NCBI GenBank assembly: GCA_026417735.1
Contig: JAOACR010000009.1
Coordinates: forward strand, 289,298 to 353,297
DNA length: 64,000 bases
Direction: 5' to 3'
Source of the DNA: Kiritimatiellia bacterium
Lineage (GTDB): Bacteria; Verrucomicrobiota; Kiritimatiellia; PWTM01
Shown: positions 37,649 through 45,858 of the stretch, in pieces
Layout: every line of letters begins with the position of its first letter
Position numbering within the stretch: the first letter of the stretch is position 1
The notes under the pieces: model-generated
Databases searched by the model: none
What the model saw: the letters and a program-made list of their open reading frames with translations, nothing else
Told to the model about the DNA's origin: nothing
Position numbers and translations under genes: made by a program

Positions 37649-39829
37649 ATGGTGTTTGTGGCGACCCACTCCACCATTTTGCTCGTCACGCCGCCGCTGA
37701 TCGCGCCGAACGCGCCGTACCCGGCAACGCCGCAGCTGTGCGCTTTCCTGCGGCGCGCGGGATGGCACGCGGAACAGGCGGACCTTTCGATTGAGCTTCT
37801 GGTGCGCCTTTTCTCACGGCAGGGACTGTCGGTGGTCGCCGAGCGGGTCGCCCGCGGACGTCCGGACCATCCCGCTGTGCGCCGCTGGCTCGAACGACGG
37901 TCCGAGTACCTCGCCGCGATTGAGCCCGCCCGCGAGTTTCTGGCCGGTGGCCGCCCCCATCCGCCGCCGCTGCCGCGCGGCCCCCGTTTTCAGTTTTTGG
38001 AGGAGCTGCGGCGCACCGGTTCGCCGCTGGCCACGCGGGCGGAGCAGGACGAACAGCTGCTGGCCAGTCTCTTCTTTGACGATCTGTTTGATTTCTTGCG
38101 GGCCGGCGCGGATCACCAGTTCGGCTACTCGCGCTACGCGGAGCGGCTGGCGGCGACGGCCGGCTCCTTCACCCCCCTGTGCCGCGCGCTCGCCAAACCG
38201 CCCGGCCCGATCGAGCAAATGCTAGAGGAACTCGCCACTGAGCGACTCGAGCGCCACCGTCCCTTGCTGCTCGGCCTCACAGTGCCGTTCCCGGGGACGT
38301 TGTACGGGGCGCTTCGCATCGCGCGCGTTGCGCGGCAGGTCTCACCGGCGACCTGGGTGGTGCTCGGCGGCGGGTACGTGAACACCGAGCTTCGCGATCT
38401 ACGCGATATGCGATTGTTTGAGCACGTGGACGCGCTCGTCTACGACGACGGTGAAATTCCATTGCTGCGCTTGGCCGAATGGCTCGCCGCCGGTCGGCGG
38501 GGGTCCCCACCCCCGCGTGTGGCCACCCGCGACCGCCCGCCAGCCGTCACACTGGCCAATGGCGGCCAGGGCGAGGTGCTCCCGCATCGCGACCGACCTG
38601 CGCCGGACTATCGCGGCCTGCCTCTGCATCTGTACTTCTCGGTCGCCGAAACTCCCAATCCAATGCTGCGGCTGTGGACCGATCGCTTCTGGAACAAACT
38701 GACGCTCGCGCACGGCTGCTACTGGCGCCGCTGCGCCTTCTGCGACACCTCGCTCGACTACATCGCGCGGTTCGACCCGGCCGACGCTGCCACCGTCGAG
38801 CGCTGGATGGACGACGTTGCCGCTCAGACCGGGCGGCACGATTTCCACTTCACCGATGAGGCCGCGCCACCGGCGCTGCTGCGCGCGTTGGCCGACCGCC
38901 TCGCAGCGCGTGGCGCGCCCTACCGCTGGTGGGCGAACGTCCGGCTGGAAGCGCACTTCGACGCGCAGACCGCCCGCGAGATGGCCCGGGGCGGCTGCAT
39001 CGCAGTCACCGCCGGTTTGGAGTGCGCACATGACCGGTTGCTGAGCGAGATGCGCAAAGGAATCACCTGCGCGGAGGCCGCCGCGGCATGTGAGGCGCTC
39101 GCGAGCGCCGGCATTCAAGTTCACCTGTACCTGATGTACGGCTATCCGGGCCAGCAGTACTCCGAGGCGGTCGAAGCGCTCGAGTTTGTCCGCATGCTGT
39201 TTCGGACCGGCCGGATCCAGTCGGCCTACTGGCACCGGTTCGCGTTGACTTGCCACAGCCCGCTCTATCGCCGCGCGCGCGAGCTGGGGCTGCGCTGTCG
39301 CGAGCGGTTCGGCGGCTTCGCGCGGAACGAGGTCCCGTTCGAAGAGCCCGGCGCGCCGGACTGGAACGCGATCGGCGAGGGGCTACGGCGCGCCACCTAC
39401 AACTGGATGCTTGGCGTGGGCCTGGATGTGCCGGCACGCAACTGGCTGCCGCCGCCCCAGGCGGGCCGGGGAAAACCCTCCCGCCCTCGTGCCGCATCAC
39501 GGCGCGGTGTAGATCAACCACAGCGCGGCCAGAATCACCAGCGCTCCGCACACCCGCCGCACGACTTGCGACGCGCTCGAGTCCCGATTCCACGCCAGAA
39601 CACGCTCGACCCACCCGAAGCCGATTCCCGCCGCCGCAATCACCGCGCAGTGGCCGATCCCGTAGGCCAGCAGCAGCAGCGCGCCGTACGCCGGACGCAA
39701 GCGGGCAGTCTGCAGCGCGACCGCGAGCATCGGCGCGAGGAACGCAAACGTACAGGGCCCCAGCGCGACCCCGAACGCCAGCCCCAAGAGCAGCGCGCCG
39801 CCCAGCCCCCTCCGCCCCTTCCCCGCTGA
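37649..39829 (+). CDS. Radical SAM protein with cobalamin-binding-like N-terminus
   Basis: The first 600 residues are a coherent enzyme: ILLVTPPLIAPNAPYPATPQ at the start, LGLTVPFPGTLYGALRIARV and WVVLGGGYVNTELRD typical of B12-binding Rossmann domains, then the cluster motif HGCYWRRCAFCDTSLDY (CX4CX2C) near residue 355, HFTDEAAPPALLRALADRLA, GCIAVTAGLECAHDRLLSEM and LYLMYGYPGQQYSEAVEALE. Beyond about 39490 the frame stays open to 39829, but the translation becomes Arg/Pro/Gln-rich and is antisense to the CcdA gene. The true C-terminus is probably near 39490; a frame shift there would give a stop at 39510. Substrate unknown. Confidence 0.8.
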   Translation: MVFVATHSTILLVTPPLIAPNAPYPATPQLCAFLRRAGWHAEQADLSIELLVRLFSRQGLSVVAERVARGRPDHPAVRRWLERRSEYLAAIEPAREFLAGGRPHPPPLPRGPRFQFLEELRRTGSPLATRAEQDEQLLASLFFDDLFDFLRAGADHQFGYSRYAERLAATAGSFTPLCRALAKPPGPIEQMLEELATERLERHRPLLLGLTVPFPGTLYGALRIARVARQVSPATWVVLGGGYVNTELRDLRDMRLFEHVDALVYDDGEIPLLRLAEWLAAGRRGSPPPRVATRDRPPAVTLANGGQGEVLPHRDRPAPDYRGLPLHLYFSVAETPNPMLRLWTDRFWNKLTLAHGCYWRRCAFCDTSLDYIARFDPADAATVERWMDDVAAQTGRHDFHFTDEAAPPALLRALADRLAARGAPYRWWANVRLEAHFDAQTAREMARGGCIAVTAGLECAHDRLLSEMRKGITCAEAAAACEALASAGIQVHLYLMYGYPGQQYSEAVEALEFVRMLFRTGRIQSAYWHRFALTCHSPLYRRARELGLRCRERFGGFARNEVPFEEPGAPDWNAIGEGLRRATYNWMLGVGLDVPARNWLPPPQAGRGKPSRPRAASRRGVDQPQRGQNHQRSAHPPHDLRRARVPIPRQNTLDPPEADSRRRNHRAVADPVGQQQQRAVRRTQAGSLQRDREHRREERKRTGPQRDPERQPQEQRAAQPPPPLPR

Positions 39830-40195
39830 CATCGCCGGCGCAGGCAACGGGATCACGTCCAGCAACGCCAGGCCGATCACGAGGAAAATCGCTGCCACCA
39901 GCCAGTTTCCCCAGCCACCGAGATCGCCCAGCATGCGCCCCGCCGCCGCGGTCACCACGCCCACCAGCACAATGGTCACCAGAATGCCAAGCGCGAACGA
40001 GAGGGAAATCGCAAACGCTCGGCGCGTGCCCACCGCCCCCTGCCGGCCAAGATAACCCACCACCAGCGGAATGCTCGCCAGATGACAGGGGCTGAGCAGT
40101 ACACTCAGCACCCCCCAGACCCCCGCGGCCATCAGCGCCGGCACGGGCGAGCCGCGGACCGCCCCGCTCAACGAGGTGAACAGCCGCTCGAGCAC
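39497..40195 (-). CDS. CcdA/DsbD-type transmembrane thiol-disulfide transporter
   Basis: 232 residues starting with GTG, GGGAG seven bases upstream. Six hydrophobic segments; two Cys in the membrane repeats, in VLLSPCHLASIPLVVGYLG and VALGPCTFAFLAPMLAVAL, match the electron-carrying pair of CcdA/DsbD. It moves reducing equivalents from cytoplasmic thioredoxin to periplasmic thioredoxin-like proteins. It is the last gene of the ArsR-permease-thioredoxin unit, and the thioredoxin-like gene just upstream is its probable partner. Confidence 0.85.
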   Translation of the reverse strand: MLERLFTSLSGAVRGSPVPALMAAGVWGVLSVLLSPCHLASIPLVVGYLGRQGAVGTRRAFAISLSFALGILVTIVLVGVVTAAAGRMLGDLGGWGNWLVAAIFLVIGLALLDVIPLPAPAMSAGKGRRGLGGALLLGLAFGVALGPCTFAFLAPMLAVALQTARLRPAYGALLLLAYGIGHCAVIAAAGIGFGWVERVLAWNRDSSASQVVRRVCGALVILAALWLIYTAP

Positions 40196-40226
40196 CGCTC
40201 ACTCCCATCGAGATCGCGCGGACGGC

Positions 40227-40664
40227 CTACCAGCGGTACCCAAGCTCCGCCCACTTCTGCAGGATCTCCTCTTTCGCCATATACCCCTCGTGTCGGAACA
40301 GCTCCCGACCGTCGGGCGCCAAAAAGATTTGCGTCGGAATGATCCGGACATCATACCGCTGCGCGGTCGCCTTGTCCGTGATCACGTCGTGGGCCTCCAC
40401 CACCAGCTTTCCGCGGAGCTCACGCTGCAATTCGTCCAGAACCGCAATCATCATCTTGCAGGGCACGCAGTGACCTGCACCGAAGTCGAGCAGGCGAGGA
40501 CACCCCGCCGGCGGCGGCAGCTCGCCGGGCGGGACGGCGGGACCTGCGGCAACGAAGCCGATCTCTCCGAGCCGTACCGATGGCCGGCTCAGCCGGACTT
40601 GACGCGCCAGCACTGCGACGGCCACCGCGCCGGCCACCGCGACGAGCACCCGCGCGCGATTCAT
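40227..40664 (-). CDS. Membrane-anchored thioredoxin-like protein
   Basis: 145 residues. An N-terminal hydrophobic anchor (VLVAVAGAVAVAVLARQV) places the domain in the periplasm. The thioredoxin active site is GHCVPCKMMIAVLDELQREL (CVPC), and the cis-Pro loop is DVRIIPTQIFLAPDGREL. It starts in an ATGA overlap with the smaller thioredoxin-fold gene and sits 31 bases before ccdA, so it likely receives electrons through CcdA. Confidence 0.92.
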   Translation of the reverse strand: MNRARVLVAVAGAVAVAVLARQVRLSRPSVRLGEIGFVAAGPAVPPGELPPPAGCPRLLDFGAGHCVPCKMMIAVLDELQRELRGKLVVEAHDVITDKATAQRYDVRIIPTQIFLAPDGRELFRHEGYMAKEEILQKWAELGYRW

Positions 40665-40945
40665 GCACCCGCCGCTCCGTTCGAGCGCCCAGCCGGCGGC
40701 ACGCCGGCGACCGCGCGCAGGTGCGCACCGATCTCCTCCGGCGACAGTACCCGACCGGCGCTCTTCACCGTTCCGTTGATCGCGAGCGCGGGCGTCATCA
40801 TCACGCCAAACTTCAAGATCTCGGACAGCCTCTCGATCTTCTCAATCCGCGCGTCGAGGCCGAGCGCAGTGACCGCCGCTTCCGCGTTCGCGGCCAACTG
40901 GCGGCATTTCGCGCATCCCGTACCTAGAATTTGCACCGTGATCAT
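40661..40945 (-). CDS. Small thioredoxin-fold redox protein
   Basis: 94 residues with no signal peptide: VQILGTGCAKCRQLAANAEA carries the CxxC (CAKC), MTPALAINGTVKSAGRVLSP the cis-Pro loop. It matches the redox-active disulfide protein 2/MTH895 family often found beside ArsP-type permeases. It lies between the permease gene and the second thioredoxin gene. Confidence 0.9.
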   Translation of the reverse strand: MITVQILGTGCAKCRQLAANAEAAVTALGLDARIEKIERLSEILKFGVMMTPALAINGTVKSAGRVLSPEEIGAHLRAVAGVPPAGRSNGAAGA

Positions 40946-41081
40946 CGTTCTATCCCCCCGGGTTCATCCCGCACATTGTCTCGCCGCCGATCATTCGCCA
41001 CGGTTTCAGCCCGTGCTGTCCGGCCAGCGGCCACCGCCCCGACCGCACCCCGGCCGGGCCGCTGCCCGCGGTCCCTCCCAC

Positions 41082-42464
41082 TCATCCCATGAGCATACCG
41101 AAGAGCAATCCGCTCAGCGATGCCATTGCCACCACCAGCCCGATGTATGTCAGCGTCTTTCGCGGCCCCAGAATCGAGTTGATGACCAGCATGTTCGGCA
41201 ACGAGAGCGCCGGGCCGGCCAGCAGCAGTGCCAGCGCCGGCCCCTGCCCCATGCCGCTGTCGATCAGCCCCCGCAGGATCGGCACCTCGGTGAGCGTGGC
41301 AAAATACATCAGCGCGCCAGCGACCGACGCGAACAGGTTCGTCCACACGGGCCAGATGATCTCAAGCCAGCGGGGACAGACCGCGCCGTCGCCACCCAAC
41401 AGCGCCAGCGCCGCGCAGGGCGAATCGCCCACCAGCGCTTGAACCCATCGGTTCGGGATAATGCCCGCATCGGTGTGTTCGGGACTACCGAGGAAAAAGC
41501 CCGCCGCCAAAACGCCGACCAGCAGCAACGGCAGGATCTGCCGGGCGAACCCCCATGTCTCGTCGCGCCACGCCCGCAGCTCCGCGTGAGGACCAAACAG
41601 CAGCGCGGTCAGCCCCGCCACACCGAACGTGAACGCGAGGACGGGCCGATGTGGCCACACAGCGGCGGCCACCGCCGATGGCGTTGCGGCCAGCAACAGC
41701 TTCCACGGGCGCACACCGAAAAAGCGCCAGAGGCTCACTGCCAGCAGCCCCGCGCAGACCGCGCTCAACCCCCACTTCGTACGATAGACCGCCCACCAGA
41801 GCCCGGCCGCCGCCGGGGGCCTCGCCCAGTTCGCGAACACCAACACGCCCACCATCGCCGCAAAATGTACCGCCACCGCCCACAGCGGTCGCCCGGGTCC
41901 GCTACCCTCCCCCGGGGGCCCCGACGCTGCGACCGCGCCTCTGCGCTCCTCCTCCCGACGAAACATGAGCTGCATCAGCAGGCCGATCACCACGCTGAAC
42001 AGCACCGCCCCAATCCCGCGCGCGACGCCCAGCGGAGCGCCCAAGACCCGCGCGGTCAGCACGATCGCCAGCACGTTGATCGCCGGGCCGGAGTAAAGGA
42101 AGACGATCGCCGGCCCCAGCCCCGCGCCGCGCAGGTAGATTCCGCCAAACAGCGGCAGCACCGTGCACGAGCACACCGCCAGCACCGTGCCGGAGACCGA
42201 GGCGACCGTGTAGGCGAGCCATCGGTTCGCGGTCGGCCCGAAATACCTCAGCACCGCCGCCTGGCTCACGAACACCGCGATCCCGCCCGCGATGAAGAGC
42301 GCGGGCACCAGGCACAGCAGCACGTGCTCTCGCGCATACCAGCGCGCCAGCCGCAGCGACTCCACCAGCGCGCTCTGCAGCCGCGGCGAATCCACCGGCA
42401 ACCAGTACAGCAACGCGAACACCCCGCCGATCGCGAGCAGTCGCCGCAGTTCCGTTCGGCTCAT
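41082..42464 (-). CDS. ArsP/DUF318-type permease
   Basis: 460 residues; the ATG at 42464 overlaps the arsR stop (ATGA). About ten hydrophobic segments, with the family signatures VCSCTVLPLFGGIYLRGAGL and SGPAINVLAIVLTARVLG in the first half and ALMYFATLTEVPILRGLIDS, LLLAGPALSLPNMLVINSIL in the second. In characterised bacteria ArsP exports organic arsenicals; related permeases have other substrates. The ArsR repressor and thioredoxin-fold partners suggest a metalloid or thiol-linked substrate. Confidence 0.88.
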   Translation of the reverse strand: MSRTELRRLLAIGGVFALLYWLPVDSPRLQSALVESLRLARWYAREHVLLCLVPALFIAGGIAVFVSQAAVLRYFGPTANRWLAYTVASVSGTVLAVCSCTVLPLFGGIYLRGAGLGPAIVFLYSGPAINVLAIVLTARVLGAPLGVARGIGAVLFSVVIGLLMQLMFRREEERRGAVAASGPPGEGSGPGRPLWAVAVHFAAMVGVLVFANWARPPAAAGLWWAVYRTKWGLSAVCAGLLAVSLWRFFGVRPWKLLLAATPSAVAAAVWPHRPVLAFTFGVAGLTALLFGPHAELRAWRDETWGFARQILPLLLVGVLAAGFFLGSPEHTDAGIIPNRWVQALVGDSPCAALALLGGDGAVCPRWLEIIWPVWTNLFASVAGALMYFATLTEVPILRGLIDSGMGQGPALALLLAGPALSLPNMLVINSILGPRKTLTYIGLVVAMASLSGLLFGMLMG

Positions 42465-42790
42465 CTGGAACGCCTTCTCCCCACCGACGCGCGCCGACCA
42501 ATCAGCTGCCGCATGCAGCGAATCGCCTCCAGTACGCAGGGCCACGCCAGCCGGTACATCACCCGCGCACCGTCGCGACGCTCCGCGACCAGCCCTGCGT
42601 CGCGCAGCTGCGCCAGATGCCGCGACACCACCGACGGGTCCAACCCCAGCTCCCGCACAAACTCACAGCCGCACCGCTCCGCGCGCCGCAGGCCCAGCAC
42701 AATCCGCAACCGCGCCGGATGCGCGAGCGCCTTCATCGCCCTCGCCAGCGCCACGAGCTCCGCGGCCTCCTCACGCTGCGCCACGGTCAT
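42461..42790 (-). CDS. ArsR family transcriptional repressor
   Basis: 109 residues. Winged helix typical of ArsR/SmtB: AMKALAHPARLRIVLGLRRA, then CGCEFVRELGLDPSVVSRHL and AGLVAERRDGARVMYRLAW. The CGC at about residue 40 (RAERCGCEFV) resembles the Cys pair used for metalloid sensing in ArsR proteins; a further Cys lies in WPCVLEAIRCMRQ. A strong palindrome lies 12 bases upstream. No ribosome-binding site: the mRNA may be leaderless. Confidence 0.93.
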   Translation of the reverse strand: MTVAQREEAAELVALARAMKALAHPARLRIVLGLRRAERCGCEFVRELGLDPSVVSRHLAQLRDAGLVAERRDGARVMYRLAWPCVLEAIRCMRQLIGRRASVGRRRSR

Positions 42791-42796
42791 GTGGTT

Positions 42797-42827
42797 ATCT
42801 TATGCAATTTTGCACAAACATGCAAAA
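42797..42827 (-). promoter_or_regulatory. arsR promoter with overlapping ArsR operator
   Basis: On the minus strand: TTGCAT (42825-42820), 17 bases, TAAGAT (42802-42797), six bases, ATG at 42790. The spacer is filled by two overlapping perfect palindromes: TTTTGCA-N6-TGCAAAA (42808-42827) and TGCAA-TT-TTGCA (42803-42814). This is an AT-rich island in GC-rich sequence and fits a self-controlling ArsR site. Confidence 0.65.
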
Positions 42828-43019
42828 TAAAGGCAAGCCTCGGTTCGCCGTCTCGGGAATCTGCCCAACTCGGCTGCCTTCGCTGGAGCGGGATCAGCCT
42901 CGCCGCACACGGTCGGCGACGAACCCCCCGCCGGGCCGGCCGCGAGCGCGCGCGTTCCAACGCGGTGCGGACGAACCCGCGAAGCCCCTGCCGCGGAGCG
43001 TCGTCAGCGCCGAGGGACT

Positions 43020-43925
43020 TCAGTCGGCCGCGGCCGATTCGAAAAACGCGACGAGCCGGTCCTGCCACTCCCGCAGCGTCAGCGCTTCCGTATGGTCCAG
43101 GCCCGGAATCCGCCAGTACATCTTGGGCTCGCGCGCGGCGGCAAAGAGCCGGTCGGAATGACCGACCGGGATCACGCGGTCGGCCTCACCGTGGATGAAC
43201 AGCAGCGGCACCGGCGACAGCCGGCCCACCACCGCCTCTGCGCTGACCTCGTCGGACACCAGCCACCGGGAGAGCGGCCCGGCAAAGAACTGGAGACCCG
43301 GCAGACCGCCGATCACATCCCGTACGATCGCGCGCGGCGAGCTGAACGCGGAGTCGACAACGACCGCGCGCACCGGGGGCGTCGGCTCACGGCCGAGCGC
43401 CGCCAGCGCGAGCGCGCCGCCCAAACTCTGGCCGAGCACAAACAGGCGGTTCGCATCCGCTTCGGGCAGCGCCCGCACCGTCGCGAGCGCGGCGCGGGTG
43501 TCCTCGAGCGCACCCCTCAACGTTGGACGCCCCTCCGAGCGACCGTAGCCGCGATAGTCAAACGCGAATACGTCGTAGCCGCGGGCGGGTAGCCAGTCCA
43601 CGAACGCGAAGTGCGCGGTCAGGTTCTGCGCATTGCCGTGCGCGTGCAGCACGGTGCCGCGCCGCGCACCCCGCGCAGGAACGAACCAACCGTGCAGTCG
43701 CGTGCCATCGGCGCTGCGAAACTCGATATCCCGATACGGAAGCCCGAGCGTCGCGGGGCTGCCGTAGTTTCGACGGTCCGGGTAAAAAAAGCGCCGTTCA
43801 ACGCCGCCGGTCACGCCCATCCCCGCCAGCACCGCCGCCAGCCCCAGCACCACGCCGACCGCAATTCGAAACAACGAAACGATCAGGCGACCCAGCACGC
43901 GTGCGGCGGACACCGCCGGTCTCAT
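43020..43925 (-). CDS. Alpha/beta hydrolase
   Basis: 301 residues. An N-terminal hydrophobic segment (VSLFRIAVGVVLGLAAVLAG) anchors it or acts as a signal. The hydrolase core is intact: FDYRGYGRSEGRPTL, nucleophile elbow LFVLGQSLGGALALAALG, PLLFIHGEADRVIP with the acid, and IPGLDHTEAL with the His. It starts in an ATGA overlap with the lipoprotein gene, so it is the last gene of the Mla-type operon and may act on lipids. Substrate unknown. Confidence 0.9.
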   Translation of the reverse strand: MRPAVSAARVLGRLIVSLFRIAVGVVLGLAAVLAGMGVTGGVERRFFYPDRRNYGSPATLGLPYRDIEFRSADGTRLHGWFVPARGARRGTVLHAHGNAQNLTAHFAFVDWLPARGYDVFAFDYRGYGRSEGRPTLRGALEDTRAALATVRALPEADANRLFVLGQSLGGALALAALGREPTPPVRAVVVDSAFSSPRAIVRDVIGGLPGLQFFAGPLSRWLVSDEVSAEAVVGRLSPVPLLFIHGEADRVIPVGHSDRLFAAAREPKMYWRIPGLDHTEALTLREWQDRLVAFFESAAAD

Positions 43926-44872
43926 GGACCGTGGGTCGGACCGGCGAGCTCCCGCTGCAGCGCCCGCAGTTGCTCGCGCAGGCCGTCCGCGTCACGGTCG
44001 GCGATCAGATCGCCGGCCCGTTCGAGCAGCGCGCGCGCCTCCGCGGGCCGTGTCGCCGCCAGCGCGCGCGCGGCCCGAAGTGCCGCGTCGGCCGCCGCCA
44101 GTGGCTCGCCAGCCCGCTCGAACGCACGCATCGCGGCGACCAGTGCCCGGGCGACCCGCGCCGGCTGCGACGCACGACCCCGCCAGTGCGCCGCTTCCAG
44201 CCACGCCCGACCGCCGCCGGCCGGATCTCCGGCCAGTTCCCGCTCCGCCGCGGCGACCTCCTCGGCCCATGCCCGAAGCGGCGCGGATGCGCTCTGGGGA
44301 AGCTCGCGGCGCGCCGCCGCCAGCGACTCTGCCGCCACGGCGATGTTCGACTGCGCGATCGCAATCTGTGCAGCCAGCAACCGGGCCGCTGTGCGGCCCT
44401 CCGTGCCGGGCTGCGCCGCGCGCAGCGCCGCCTCGGCCGCCCTTGCCGCACCATCGAGATCACCCACGCCGAGCCGGACCCGACCGTCCAGCACCATGAG
44501 ATCTGGCTCCACGCGACCGGCCCGGCCCGCTGCCACGATCGCCTCGCGCACCAACGGCGCCGCCGCCGCAGCGTTCCCCAACTCGTATAGGCACACCGCC
44601 AGGCTCCCCGCCGTCCCCGCGATCGCAGCCGGCTCATCCAGAGCACGTGCTCGCGCGAGCGCCTCGCGATACAGCCGCGCGGCGGCCTCCGCATCGCCCA
44701 GCTCCCACACCCGCCGGGCGGCGCCAGCCAGCCGGCGCACCTCCGGATCGGGCACCGCCGGCGGCAGGGGTTGCGGCGAACGGCAACCCAAACACATCGC
44801 CAGCATCACGGCCGCCGCACCGACCGCCACGGCTCGGTCACCACCGCGAACCACGGTCGCCCACCCGTTCAT
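43922..44872 (-). CDS. TPR-like lipoprotein of the Mla-type operon
   Basis: 316 residues from the ATG at 44872, which overlaps the MCE gene stop (ATGA). A lipoprotein signal with lipobox VMLAMCLGC is followed by helical repeats rich in Ala (AARLYREALARARALDEPAA, VCLYELGNAAAAAPLVREAI), consistent with a TPR or SEL1-like array. It could take the place of an auxiliary lipoprotein for the MCE transport complex; it is not a MlaC or ABC-auxiliary family member that I recognise. Confidence 0.7.
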   Translation of the reverse strand: MNGWATVVRGGDRAVAVGAAAVMLAMCLGCRSPQPLPPAVPDPEVRRLAGAARRVWELGDAEAAARLYREALARARALDEPAAIAGTAGSLAVCLYELGNAAAAAPLVREAIVAAGRAGRVEPDLMVLDGRVRLGVGDLDGAARAAEAALRAAQPGTEGRTAARLLAAQIAIAQSNIAVAAESLAAARRELPQSASAPLRAWAEEVAAAERELAGDPAGGGRAWLEAAHWRGRASQPARVARALVAAMRAFERAGEPLAAADAALRAARALAATRPAEARALLERAGDLIADRDADGLREQLRALQRELAGPTHGP

Positions 44873-45843
44873 CGCGCCTCCGCTGCGGGCGTGCCCGCCG
44901 CCGCGGCGGGCAGCGGCGCGATCGAAAGATCGGGCGTCATCGCGGCGCGCAACAGCCAATGACGCTGAAGACCCGCCAGCAGACGCTCCGTCTCCTGCAA
45001 CGTCGCCCGCACCTGCAGCACCAGACCGGGCACGTTGCGCAGCTCCCCTTCCACCGTGCCCATCAACTGCGGCAAGTGCTCGGACGCGCCGCGCAGATGT
45101 TCAAGGATCCGCTGGACCTCCGCGACCGCGGCGCGCACCTCCGCGAGCAAGGCGCGGGTTTCCGCCATTGCCCGTTCGGCCTCCAGCGCCATCGCCGGAT
45201 CAGTCAGCAGCCGGCCGATCGTCCCCTGACCCGCCTGCAGGCCATCCGTGATCCGCTGAAGATCGACCAAGATTTTCTGCAACGCATGCTCCGGACTGCG
45301 CAGGTCCGCCGCCAGCCCTCGGTACTCGGCGAGCGTCGCCTGCACTTCCTTCAACACCGGCAGCACCGCCTCTTGAATCTGTTCGACGACCAGCTGCACG
45401 ATCTCCAATAGTTCGGTGTCCTTGCGGATCGGAATCGTTGCGCCATCCGGCGCCACCAGCGGAGCGCCGGCGCCCAGCTCGATCACAATGTACGCGGCGC
45501 CGGCGACGCCGAACTCCTTTTTCACGACCGCCTGGGAATCGGAGCGCAGGAAGCGCGCAAAGTCCGACCGCAAGCGAAGACGGCCCTCAATGGTCGCGTC
45601 GTCCCGCACGCGAACCTCTTCGACGCGACCGGCGGTCGCCCCGAGAATCTCGACGCGGGTACCCCGCTGCACACCAAAGGTCCCCTCCGCCGGAAAAACG
45701 GTGCGCAGCTCGACCTCACGCTCGAACCATCGCTGTGCCCGCCCCATCAGCACGAGGCCGGCCAACAGCAACGCGAGCGCAACGAGCACGAACACGCCGA
45801 CGATCTCGTGCACATATCGAAACTTGAACGGCACGGGGGGCAT
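44869..45843 (-). CDS. mlaD: MCE family lipid-transport protein (MlaD-like)
   Basis: 324 residues. One N-terminal membrane helix (EIVGVFVLVALALLLAGLVL), then the MCE domain (ELRTVFPAEGTFGVQRGTRV, EILGATAGRVEEVRVRDDAT, FGVAGAAYIVIELGAG) and a long helical tail with heptad-like repeats (VQLVVEQIQEAVLPVLKEVQ). MCE proteins form rings that carry lipids across the periplasm. It follows the degenerate ATPase-like gene by 15 bases. Confidence 0.93.
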   Translation of the reverse strand: MPPVPFKFRYVHEIVGVFVLVALALLLAGLVLMGRAQRWFEREVELRTVFPAEGTFGVQRGTRVEILGATAGRVEEVRVRDDATIEGRLRLRSDFARFLRSDSQAVVKKEFGVAGAAYIVIELGAGAPLVAPDGATIPIRKDTELLEIVQLVVEQIQEAVLPVLKEVQATLAEYRGLAADLRSPEHALQKILVDLQRITDGLQAGQGTIGRLLTDPAMALEAERAMAETRALLAEVRAAVAEVQRILEHLRGASEHLPQLMGTVEGELRNVPGLVLQVRATLQETERLLAGLQRHWLLRAAMTPDLSIAPLPAAAAGTPAAEAR

Positions 45844-45858
45844 GCGTTGCGTCCTCGA

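Noticed and set aside
40176..42830. A plus-strand open frame of about 880 codons
   Set aside because: Antisense of the ArsR-permease-thioredoxin operon; low-complexity translation.
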